Shown one piece after another: positions 41,683 through 49,052 of a DNA stretch of 50,221 nt (positions are counted from its first letter, which is position 1; every line of letters begins with the position of its first letter). Source of the DNA: Bacteroidia bacterium (lineage in GTDB: Bacteria > Bacteroidota > Bacteroidia > Bacteroidales > UBA932); NCBI GenBank assembly GCA_030529945.1, contig JAUMVX010000015.1, positions 1 to 50,221 of the forward strand, read 5' to 3'. The notes beneath the pieces were generated by a model that saw nothing but the letters and a program-made list of their open reading frames with translations, ran no database searches and was not told the DNA's origin. The translations under genes were made by a program, and so were the position numbers.

Positions 41683-42846
41683 ATGGAGATTCATTTGACA
41701 GGAAATAAGAATGACACCGTACAGAGGCTCATTTTCGATATGATAGACGTGCTGGAGGCTGTCGGCATCCCCCTTGAAGGCCTGAAAGCCCCCAAGAAGC
41801 ATCGTTCACTTGAAAAAATGGCTATGGCCTGTCTGGCAGTCGGGCAAATTAAGAATTCGTTTGAAGAAGCTAAATCTTCGGAGGATGGAATCTTTCTCCG
41901 TACACGGGACATCATTGACTTCGAGAACGCCAATTACGGTGAACGCATCTCCTCCGGGTCATATGACGACATCCGCAGGAAAGACCTGCTGATGCCGGTC
42001 GAGCAAATGATAGTTCTCCGCTCCGCTTCCATCGAAAGTCAAGCGACAAACAATCCTTCAAGAGGATACGCACTCAGCCCCTCTTTTGCCGGCCTTTTGA
42101 AGGATTTCGGCTCGAACAGATGGGATAAGTGATGATGAAAAAATAAGTTGGTAAGTTTTTGTGAAGGATTTTTGTGGATAAATTTGTTTGTGAAGAAGGA
42201 GTGTACCGGGGTACACGACTGATGAACAAATGAATTTAGACCAAAAAGACGAGCAAAAGCACCAAGTTATTTTTTAGGAATCACTAAACACCTTGAGACT
42301 TTCAAGAAGGAGACAAAAGCCCTCAAGGAGGAGTTCGCAAGAAAGAGGGAGATAGAGAAGATTCCCGTCACCCTGCCTGACGGCGTAGAGCTTCAACTTT
42401 CGTCCGGGGAACACAATGTTCTACAAAAGGCCATCATTGAGAGTTTCTTGCCCTTATTTGGAATGGGCGCCGAAGTCCTTTACATCGGAGACACCTGCGA
42501 CAAATATCTATTTCTGAAGCAAGACAGACTCTCGGATCTCGGCTGTTTTATGATCGAACACGAGGAACTCCCCGATGTCATCGCCTATAGCCGTGATAAA
42601 AACATACTCTTCCTGATAGAAGCCTATCATTCTACAGGCCAATGGAGCGAGATTCGTGTCAAGAAGATTCGTGAGAAACTTGTCTGTTGTAATGCCATTG
42701 TCGTGTATATCACTGCTTTCGAAACGATGGATTCATTCAGGAAGAAAGCGGCTGAAATTGCTTGGGAGACAGAGGTATGGGTCGCTGACTTCCCGGAGCA
42801 TCTCATCCATTTCAACGGCTATAAATTTCTGGAAATCCACAAGTGA
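41683..42846 (+). pseudogene. BsuBI/PstI-type restriction endonuclease, split by an insertion
   Basis: The N-terminal piece (41683-42132, 149 codons) has the BsuBI/PstI N-domain pattern (RDIIDFENANYGE, SYDDIRR, NNPSRGYALSP). The C-terminal piece (42286-42846) matches the catalytic domain: IPVTLPDG, YIGDTCDK, LPDVIAY, FLIEAYHS, AWETEVWVADFPEHLIHF. The two are separated by an element at 42129-42284; removing it and one TAA joins ...RWDK to HLETF... in frame, giving 333 residues, close to the 316-326 of BsuBI and PstI. As it stands translation stops at 42132, so active enzyme is unlikely. The family is usually paired with N6-adenine, not C5-cytosine, methyltransferases. Catalytic-region changes (AYHSTG where I expect AVTSHG) are also noted. 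Confidence 0.85.
42129..42284. mobile_element. 156-bp MITE-like insertion with terminal inverted repeats
   Basis: The ends, 42129-42151 and 42262-42284, are inverted repeats matching at 18 of 23 positions; the terminal GTGAT/ATCAC and an inner 9-base block (AAAAAATAA) are perfect. TAA flanks it on both sides (42126-42128 and 42285-42287), read as a 3-bp target duplication. It is AT-rich, encodes no transposase, and contains a perfect 7-bp palindrome around GG (42201-42216) and a TAAATTTG -7-like element (42179-42186). A shorter related copy is at 24398-24450. The transposase source is unknown; TNA-type 3-bp duplications are known from some IS5-family subgroups. Confidence 0.75.
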
Positions 42847-42877
42847 CGGTCCCCGCGCGGCCTTGCGGCCAATCTTA

Positions 42878-42910
42878 AAGCGGCTCCGGAAAAGACCGGG
42901 GCCGCTTTTT
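42878..42910 (+). terminator. Intrinsic terminator after the endonuclease remnant
   Basis: A 12-bp stem (42878-42889 with 42896-42907, one G-U pair) ends in a T5 run (42906-42910). It closes the restriction locus on the plus strand. On the minus strand it can also serve tsaB, whose stop is at 42913. Confidence 0.85.
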
Positions 42911-42912
42911 CA

Positions 42913-43611
42913 TTAAAGCATCTTCTTTCCCACCGTGGCGACGAACTGTTTCAGGTAGAAAGGTTCGAAATAGGCCACATCCCTCCAGTTCTTCTTCTCC
43001 CACTCGGCCATCGCCGGGCGGAGCATAGAGGAAGCCTTGGGGCAGCATTGGACGAAGTCCGGACGGGAAGAATGTCCTCCGAGCGTGTCCCTGCACTTCA
43101 GCGCTCCGTCGCCGAGCAGCAGCACGCTGCCGCCGGCATCGAGGTACTCAGCGAAACTGTCGGGCCCTATAACCTGGGGCTGCGTCGGAGTAAGCTGCTC
43201 GCCCTCAGGCGAAAAGACGGCGGTATAGACTTCCATCCGCCTCGCGTCTATCATCGGGATGATGTAGCGGCAGTCCGGCTGCACGAGTCCCTCATCGACC
43301 GCCTGCGCTGCGAGAATGTCGAGCGTTCCCACCGCCAGCAGCGGAATTCCGGCTCCGAAGCACAGGCCTTTCGCGGTGGAGACTCCCACCCGCAGTCCGG
43401 TATAGGACCCCGGACCCATACTGACGCAGACCGCGTCGCAGTCCTTCACGCTCCACCCCTGCGCATCGAGCAGCTCCTTGATGAACGGAGCGGTGAGAGC
43501 GGCCTGGCTGCGCGGCTGCTCGCTCTCGCGGTATGAAACTATGCGCCCGTCTTCCGCAAGTGCGGCAGAGCAGAGGGCGGTGGCTGTCTCTATGAGTATC
43601 AGTCTTGGCAT
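42913..43611 (-). CDS. tsaB: tRNA threonylcarbamoyladenosine biosynthesis protein TsaB
   Basis: TsaB is the non-catalytic partner that binds TsaD in forming t6A37 on ANN-decoding tRNAs. The 232-residue product has the ASKHA-type N-terminus (LILIETATALCSAAL), GPGSYTGLRVGVSTAKGLC (the diagnostic TsaB stretch, about 71-89) and a degenerate C-terminal lobe. Its length is normal. It is downstream of cvpA by 36 bases on the same strand and shares a bidirectional hairpin with the restriction locus. Confidence 0.93.
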   Translation of the reverse strand: MPRLILIETATALCSAALAEDGRIVSYRESEQPRSQAALTAPFIKELLDAQGWSVKDCDAVCVSMGPGSYTGLRVGVSTAKGLCFGAGIPLLAVGTLDILAAQAVDEGLVQPDCRYIIPMIDARRMEVYTAVFSPEGEQLTPTQPQVIGPDSFAEYLDAGGSVLLLGDGALKCRDTLGGHSSRPDFVQCCPKASSMLRPAMAEWEKKNWRDVAYFEPFYLKQFVATVGKKML

Positions 43612-43647
43612 AACTTGTTGAATTCTTTTCTGAACCCCGGCATCATC

Positions 43648-44154
43648 CTACACTGCCGCCGCCCCGTCCGCGAAGAGCTTCTTCAGATACGGGAACACGG
43701 CATCGGCGAAATCCTTAAGCCCCGAATACATAAAGGACGAGTCCAGAGTCTGCTCATCGACCAGCCCGAGGGAGCCGTTCAGCGTGTCGAACAGCATAAG
43801 AGCGAGTCCCAGCAGGAGGGCGGTCTTCAGCAGGGCGAACACCAGGCCCAGCAGGCGGTTCAGCCAGCCCAGCATCACGATTTTGATGACTCCTGTCAGC
43901 ATCTTGCCCACCAGGAAGAGCAGCACGGCCGCGATGATGATTATAAGGGTGAAGCAGATGATTTTCAGTATTCTCCCGTCCACGTGCAGATAGGGAGCCG
44001 CCCACTCGCCCAGAGTCCCGCCGAAACGGTAGGCCAGCCAGGCCCCGATGATGATGGAGAGCAGGGCTGTCAGCTGCTCGACAAATCCCTTGCTGAGGCC
44101 CCTGAAGACCGCCGGGATGAAGCAGATGAGAAGAATGATGTCCGGGATGCTCAT
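43648..44154 (-). CDS. cvpA: CvpA family membrane protein
   Basis: A 168-residue inner-membrane protein of the CvpA family (in E. coli linked to colicin V production and envelope stress; molecular role unsettled). Four hydrophobic segments are visible near residues 3-20, 27-45, 62-85 and 100-120, with the family motif RGLSKGFVEQL between the first two. I set the start at the ATG at 44152-44154; the TTG at 44166 is the only longer option. It is divergent from ileS across a short region and upstream of tsaB. Its own promoter is not clear. Confidence 0.88.
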   Translation of the reverse strand: MSIPDIILLICFIPAVFRGLSKGFVEQLTALLSIIIGAWLAYRFGGTLGEWAAPYLHVDGRILKIICFTLIIIIAAVLLFLVGKMLTGVIKIVMLGWLNRLLGLVFALLKTALLLGLALMLFDTLNGSLGLVDEQTLDSSFMYSGLKDFADAVFPYLKKLFADGAAAV

Positions 44155-44159
44155 AATCG

Positions 44160-44190
44160 TTGACAAAAAGGTGAATAATCGCTATCTTTG
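44160..44190 (+). promoter_or_regulatory. ileS promoter
   Basis: TTG (44160-44162, in TTGACA) and TATCTTTG (44183-44190) are 20 bases apart, fitting the Bacteroidota -33/-7 layout. The leader would be about 29 bases, AT-rich. No T-box-like structure is visible in that short space. Confidence 0.7.
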
Positions 44191-44225
44191 CGGCTTAAAT
44201 ATAGTGCAAAAGTATTAAAAATAAT

Positions 44226-47200
44226 ATGAGTTTCAAAGAGTACAAGGGACTGGATCTGGTCGCGACGGGCACACAGATGCTCTCCGAGTGGAAAAAGCAG
44301 CACGCGTTCGAGAAATCGCTGGAGTTGAGGGAAGGCGCACCGGAATTCATCTTCTTCGAGGGACCTCCTTCCGCGAACGGTATGCCGGGCATCCATCACG
44401 TTATGGCCCGTTCCATAAAGGACTCCATCTGCCGCTACAAGACGCAGACCGGCTACAAGGTAAGCCGCCGCGCCGGCTGGGACACCCACGGCCTGCCTGT
44501 GGAGATCGGCGTGGAGAAGAAACTCGGAATCCATAAGGAAGACATCGGCAGCAGGATAAGCGTGGAGGAGTATAACCGCACCTGCCGCACCGAAGTTATG
44601 AAATATACCCGCGAGTGGGAGAATATGACGGACAGGATAGGCTACTGGGTGGATATGAAAGACCCTTACATCACCTATGACAACCGCTACATCGAGACCC
44701 TCTGGTACCTGCTTCGCAAGATATACGACAAGGGACTGCTCTACAAGGGCTATTCCATCCAGCCGTATTCCCCTTCCGACGGCACGGGCCTGAGCTCCCA
44801 CGAGCTGAACCAGCCGGGCTGCTACAAGGACGTGACCGACACTACGGCTACCTGCCAGTTCGAGGTGGAAGGCGAGCGGGACCTCTACTTCCTCGCCTGG
44901 ACGACCACCCCCTGGACTCTCCCGTCGAACACCGCGCTCTGCGTTGGCCCGGACATCGACTACGTGAAAGTCCGCGCGGCTAACCCTTACTCCGGACAGC
45001 AGGCGACATACATCGTGGCCAAAGACCTGGTGGAGAGCGTCTTCGGAACCAAGATCCCTTACGAAATCCTGCCCGGCACGATGAAGGGCGCGCAGCTCGC
45101 GGGGATGCGTTACCGCCAGCTCATCCCTTGGTTCAAACCGCTCGAAGGCGACGCGTTCAGAGTGATCCTCGGCGACTACGTCTCCACGGAGGAAGGCACC
45201 GGCATCGTGCACATCGCTCCGACCTTCGGCGCGGACGACAAGAGAGTGGCGGAAGCCGCCGGCATTCCGCCAATGATGGTCCTCGACCGTGACCTCAAGC
45301 GTCAGGCCCAGGTGGACCGCGAGGGGCGTTTCTTCCGTCTGGAAGACCTCGACCCCGATTATGTCAGCACGCACGTCGCTCCGAGTTACAGCGAGTTCGC
45401 CGGCCGCTACGTGAAGAACGCTTTCGACGACACTCTTCCCAAGGACGCTCCGACCCTCGACATCGACCTCTGCGTGATGCTCAAGTCCGAGGGCAAGGCG
45501 TTCCGGATCCAGAAACACGTGCACAGCTACCCTCACTCTTGGCGCACCGACAAGCCGGTACTCTACTTCCCGCTCGACGCCTGGTTCATAAGGACCGCTG
45601 CCGTAAAAGACGAGATGGTCGCTCTGAATCGGCAGATCACCTGGAAGCCGGCCTCAACGGGCACCGGCCGTTTCGGCCAATGGCTGGAGAACATCCAGGA
45701 CTGGAACCTGTCCCGCAGCCGCTTCTGGGGCACCCCGCTCCCGATCTGGCGCACGGAGGACGGCAAGGAGCAGATATGCATAGGCTCCGTCAGAGAGCTT
45801 TACGATGAGATGGACAAGGCTGTAGCCGCCGGCCTTATGGCGAGCAACAGCTTCCGCGACGCCGGTTTCGACCCGGCTGATATGTCGAAGGAGAATTACG
45901 ACAGGATAGACCTCCACCGTCCATATGTGGACAACATCGTCCTGGTTTCCGGGACCGGCAGGCCGATGCACAGGGAGGCCGACCTCATCGACGTGTGGTT
46001 TGACTCCGGGTCTATGCCTTACGCCCAGGAGGGCCTCAGAGGCAAGGACAGTGACAAGTTCGGCTGCACCGCCGACTTCATCGCCGAGGGTGTGGACCAG
46101 ACACGCGGCTGGTTCTATACGCTCCACGCCATACATACTATGGTAAGCGGCACTCCGGCCTTCAGGACGGTGATTTCGAACGGCCTGGTCCTCGACAAGA
46201 ACGGGGACAAGATGAGCAAGCGTCTGGGCAACGCCGTGGACCCTTTCCTGGAACTCGACAAGTTCGGTCCAGATGCCCTGCGCTGGTATATGCTGACGAA
46301 CGCCCAGCCTTGGGACAATCTGCGTTTCGACGAGGCAGGCGTGGACGAGGTGCGCCGCAAATTCTTCGGAACTCTCTATAACACATACTCCTTCTTCGCG
46401 CTCTATGCGAATGTGGACGGTTTCGACCTTTCGTCTGCCTCTGTCCCGTATTCCGAGCGTCCTGAGATCGACCGCTGGATTATCTCCAGGCTGAATTCTC
46501 TCGTGCGTGACGTGACGGCGGCCTATGAGGACTACGATATCACCACAGCCGGCCGTCTGATTCAGGACTTCATCTGCGACCACGTCTCGAACTGGTATGT
46601 GCGCCTGAACCGCAAACGCTTCTGGGGAGGAACATTGGACGCGGGCAAGCTCGCGGCCTATCAGACTCTGCACGAGGTGCTTGTGAAGACCGCCGTGCTC
46701 GCTGCCCCGATCGCGCCTTTCTATATGGACAGGCTCTGGAGGGACTTGACCGGCGGCGAGTCCGTGCATTTCACGCTGATGCCGGAATCCGACGCCAAGC
46801 TTATTGACTCCGACCTCGAAGAGAGGATGGAACTTGCGCAGAAGGCTACTTCGATGGTGCTCGCGCTGCGCCGCAAGGTGAACATCAAGGTGCGTCAGCC
46901 GCTCTCGAAACTTGTCATTCCGGTGCTTTCGGACAAGCTGCGCATTCAGCTCGAAGCGGTCAAGTCCATCATACTGAATGAAGTGAACGTGAAGGAAGCG
47001 GAGTTCATCTCCGACACCGCCGGCATCATCACGAAGAAGATAAAACCGAACTTCAAGACTCTCGGCAAGGTTTACGGCAAGCGGATGAAGGAGATCGCCG
47101 GCGCTTTCGCGCAGCTCGACCAGCAGACCATCGGCGCCATCCAGCTGGCGGAGTCGCAGTCCCGCGACTATGTGCTTCAGCTCTCCGGAGGTGACGTTCA

Positions 47201-47585
47201 GCTGCGTCCGGGCGACTATGAGATTTCCTCCGAGGATATGCCGGGATGGCTCGTGACTTCCGAGGGGGCGCTCACCATAGCGCTCGACATCGAAGTCAGC
47301 GACTCTCTGCGCAGCGAGGGCATAGCGCGCGAGCTGGTGAACCGCATACAGAACATCCGCAAGGACAGCGGATTCGATGTCACGGACAAAGTTTCCGTGG
47401 AGATTTACGCCGGCGGCGAAGACAGTGCCCTGATAGGTTCGGCCCTCCGGGATTTCGGAGAGTATCTCGCTTCCCAGACACTCGCGCGCGGCATAAATCT
47501 GAAGGCTCTCTCCGAGGTGGGAGAAGATGCGGCGGAGGTGGAATGGGACAGCCCTCTGAAGATAAAAGTGACAAGGATTTACTAA
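44226..47585 (+). CDS. ileS: Isoleucyl-tRNA synthetase, second type (IleRS2), with GIHH signature
   Basis: IleS charges tRNA-Ile and edits valine. The 1119-residue enzyme is of the eukaryote-like type (PPSANGMPGIHH, GWDTHGLPVE, long C-terminal region with no zinc knuckle seen). The KMSKS loop is normal (KMSKR, 662-666). The CP1 editing domain is present (TTTPWTLPSNTAL; DYVSTEEGTGIVHIAP). The class I HIGH motif is altered: at the aligned position it reads G55-I56-H57-H58, so positions one and three are swapped to GxHH. Such enzymes are reported to be extremely resistant to mupirocin. No second ileS is seen in the window. The TraR-like gene follows after 12 bases. Confidence 0.95.
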   Translation: MSFKEYKGLDLVATGTQMLSEWKKQHAFEKSLELREGAPEFIFFEGPPSANGMPGIHHVMARSIKDSICRYKTQTGYKVSRRAGWDTHGLPVEIGVEKKLGIHKEDIGSRISVEEYNRTCRTEVMKYTREWENMTDRIGYWVDMKDPYITYDNRYIETLWYLLRKIYDKGLLYKGYSIQPYSPSDGTGLSSHELNQPGCYKDVTDTTATCQFEVEGERDLYFLAWTTTPWTLPSNTALCVGPDIDYVKVRAANPYSGQQATYIVAKDLVESVFGTKIPYEILPGTMKGAQLAGMRYRQLIPWFKPLEGDAFRVILGDYVSTEEGTGIVHIAPTFGADDKRVAEAAGIPPMMVLDRDLKRQAQVDREGRFFRLEDLDPDYVSTHVAPSYSEFAGRYVKNAFDDTLPKDAPTLDIDLCVMLKSEGKAFRIQKHVHSYPHSWRTDKPVLYFPLDAWFIRTAAVKDEMVALNRQITWKPASTGTGRFGQWLENIQDWNLSRSRFWGTPLPIWRTEDGKEQICIGSVRELYDEMDKAVAAGLMASNSFRDAGFDPADMSKENYDRIDLHRPYVDNIVLVSGTGRPMHREADLIDVWFDSGSMPYAQEGLRGKDSDKFGCTADFIAEGVDQTRGWFYTLHAIHTMVSGTPAFRTVISNGLVLDKNGDKMSKRLGNAVDPFLELDKFGPDALRWYMLTNAQPWDNLRFDEAGVDEVRRKFFGTLYNTYSFFALYANVDGFDLSSASVPYSERPEIDRWIISRLNSLVRDVTAAYEDYDITTAGRLIQDFICDHVSNWYVRLNRKRFWGGTLDAGKLAAYQTLHEVLVKTAVLAAPIAPFYMDRLWRDLTGGESVHFTLMPESDAKLIDSDLEERMELAQKATSMVLALRRKVNIKVRQPLSKLVIPVLSDKLRIQLEAVKSIILNEVNVKEAEFISDTAGIITKKIKPNFKTLGKVYGKRMKEIAGAFAQLDQQTIGAIQLAESQSRDYVLQLSGGDVQLRPGDYEISSEDMPGWLVTSEGALTIALDIEVSDSLRSEGIARELVNRIQNIRKDSGFDVTDKVSVEIYAGGEDSALIGSALRDFGEYLASQTLARGINLKALSEVGEDAAEVEWDSPLKIKVTRIY

Positions 47586-47597
47586 AACTTACATACT

Positions 47598-47990
47598 ATG
47601 GCAGAAGATAACAGAACACGTTACAGCGATGAGGAACTGGCCGAATTCAAGGTCATCATCATCGATATGCTGGAGAAGGCGAAGGCGGAGTACAATACTC
47701 TGCGCGGTGCGGTTATGCGCACTTCAAGCAATGACACCGAGGACACCTCCCCTTCTTTCAAGACTGTGGAGGACGACGGAGCTAATCAGCTTTCCAAGGA
47801 AGAGTCCAGCCAGCTGGCCCAGAGGCAGTACAAGTTCATCCAGAATCTGGAGGCTGCGCTTGCCCGCATAGAGAACAAGACCTACGGAATCTGCCGCGTC
47901 ACGGGCAAGCTCATCCCTAAGGAGAGACTTCGTCTGGTGCCTCACGCCACTCTGACCGTCGAGGCTAAGGAGAAGCTTTCGAAGAAATAG
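47598..47990 (+). CDS. TraR/DksA-like protein with degenerate zinc finger
   Basis: A 130-residue protein with the DksA/TraR C-terminal pattern (TYGICRVTGKLIPKERL...VPHATLTVEAK) behind a coiled-coil N-terminal half. Of the four cysteines normally binding zinc, only C99 remains; the others align to T102, T120 and A123, so metal binding is unlikely. Coiled-coil acidic residues (TVEDDGANQLSKEE) are at the position of the DksA tip region. It may still bind the secondary channel of RNA polymerase, but this is inference. It sits between ileS and lspA with very short gaps. Confidence 0.85.
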   Translation: MAEDNRTRYSDEELAEFKVIIIDMLEKAKAEYNTLRGAVMRTSSNDTEDTSPSFKTVEDDGANQLSKEESSQLAQRQYKFIQNLEAALARIENKTYGICRVTGKLIPKERLRLVPHATLTVEAKEKLSKK

Positions 47991-47993
47991 TCT

Positions 47994-48620
47994 ATGAAGC
48001 TTTCGACGAGGAAGAGGCTTGTGCTACTGGCGGTGATTCTGGTAGTCATCGACCAGGCCATAAAGCTTGCCGTGAAAACGAATATGTCTCTGTATGACCA
48101 TTTTTCAGTCTTCGGCAACTGGTTTCAGATATTCTTCATCGAAAACGAGGGGATGGCCTTCGGGATGAAGTTCGGGGGTGCGGTGGGCAAATTCCTGCTC
48201 TCCGCATTCCGGATTGTCCTCTGCGGGGCGCTGGTGTGGTGGATTTCCTCGCTGTGCAGACGCAAAGCCTCAGCCGATGCCGGGGCTTCGGGGGAGTCCC
48301 GCGTCCCTGTCGGAGTCCTTGTGGGGCTGACCCTCATCACCGCGGGAGCCTTCGGAAACATCATCGACTGTCTCTTCTACGGAATCATCTGGGACTACGC
48401 CCCGTTTATGTTCGGCAAGGTCGTGGATATGTTCTATTTCCCGATCATAAATACCGTATGGCCCTCCTGGATTCCTTTCATAGGAGGCACTCCTTTCACT
48501 TTTTTCGACCCGGTGTTCAATTTCGCGGACAGCTGCGTGACCGTGGGAGCCATCTATCTGCTCCTCTTCCAGTGGCGTTTCTTCTCGTCTTCTGACACTG
48601 AGGCGAAAAAGTCGAAGTAG
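47994..48620 (+). CDS. lspA: Lipoprotein signal peptidase (LspA)
   Basis: LspA removes signal peptides from diacylglyceryl-modified prolipoproteins in the inner membrane. The 208-residue protein has four membrane helices. The catalytic aspartates are D125 ([10 protein letters not shown]) and D179 ([11 protein letters not shown]), and the N-terminal DQAIK and ENEGMAFG motifs are present. It is longer than E. coli LspA (164) through a loop around residues 88-105 and an insertion between the two aspartates, as in other Bacteroidota. It follows the TraR-like gene by 3 bases. The TlpA-like lipoprotein in this window would be one of its substrates. Confidence 0.94.
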   Translation: MKLSTRKRLVLLAVILVVIDQAIKLAVKTNMSLYDHFSVFGNWFQIFFIENEGMAFGMKFGGAVGKFLLSAFRIVLCGALVWWISSLCRRKASADAGASGESRVPVGVLVGLTLITAGAFGNIIDCLFYGIIWDYAPFMFGKVVDMFYFPIINTVWPSWIPFIGGTPFTFFDPVFNFADSCVTVGAIYLLLFQWRFFSSSDTEAKKSK

Positions 48621-48646
48621 CTTCTTGCGGAATCGGGAAATATTCA

Positions 48647-48654
48647 TAACTTTG
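48647..48654 (+). promoter_or_regulatory. -7 element for tRNA-Ser (TAACTTTG)
   Basis: A perfect TAnnTTTG 69 bases before the tRNA, with TTG at 48625-48627 19 bases upstream. The 5-prime leader of about 60 bases would be removed by RNase P. Confidence 0.7.
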
Positions 48655-48723
48655 CACTCCCTTTTCCGGCGGGTTCCGAAAGGGCTTAGTCCCCGTCTCC
48701 CTGTAGGGAACGGATGACATACT

Positions 48724-48808
48724 GGAGAGTTGGCCGAGTGGTTGATGGCGGCAGTCTTGAAAACTGTTGACCCTAACGGGTTCGGGGGTTCGAATCCCTC
48801 ACTCTCCG
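48724..48808 (+). tRNA. tRNA-Ser (anticodon UGA)
   Basis: The 7-bp acceptor stem (GGAGAGT 48724-48730 with ACTCTCC 48801-48807) and discriminator G48808 are clear. The anticodon stem is GCAGT/ACTGT with loop CTTGAAA, so the anticodon is TGA, reading UCA and related Ser codons. The long variable arm (TTGACCCTAACGGGTTCG region) marks a class II tRNA, and the T arm has GGTTCGAAT. CCA is not encoded (GCAATA follows). Confidence 0.95.
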
Positions 48809-48841
48809 CAATAACGATTGAAAATCAATCAATTCAGCGAT

Positions 48842-48884
48842 TTACGCCCAATTTTACGTCCACAAAAGCGAAAGTTGGGCGTAA
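48842..48884. terminator. 10-bp inverted repeat downstream of tRNA-Ser
   Basis: TTACGCCCAA (48842-48851) and TTGGGCGTAA (48875-48884) are perfect inverted repeats around a 23-base loop, followed by AT-rich TTTTATT. It may be the tRNA terminator, or recombinase arm sites, since tRNA 3-prime ends are common integration sites. Confidence 0.45.
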
Positions 48885-49052
48885 TTTTATTCTATAAAAT
48901 CGTCCGAAATCCAACTATACTATAAACCAACGCCCCGCCACCGGAGACCGCCGTTTCTGACGATGGTTCCAATGACGGGGCGAAGAAATGATGACCGCTA
49001 CAGCGAAATCTCCCCGAGCACCTCGCCGGACTTCTCGCCTATTCACTTTCCG
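48885..49052. other. Non-coding stretch between tRNA-Ser and the RecG-like gene
   Basis: No convincing gene was found. It holds a 7-bp GC inverted repeat (CGCCCCG 48931-48937 and CGGGGCG 48976-48982) that could end the minus-strand gene on the right. No direct repeat of the tRNA 3-prime end is visible. Confidence 0.4.

Noticed and set aside
42230-42277. 15-codon ORF starting ATGAATTTAGAC inside the insertion element
   Set aside because: Too short and no recognisable feature; likely chance within the MITE-like sequence.
48621-49052. CRISPR, rRNA or further tRNA genes
   Set aside because: No repeat-spacer pattern and no rRNA-like sequence; only one tRNA could be folded.
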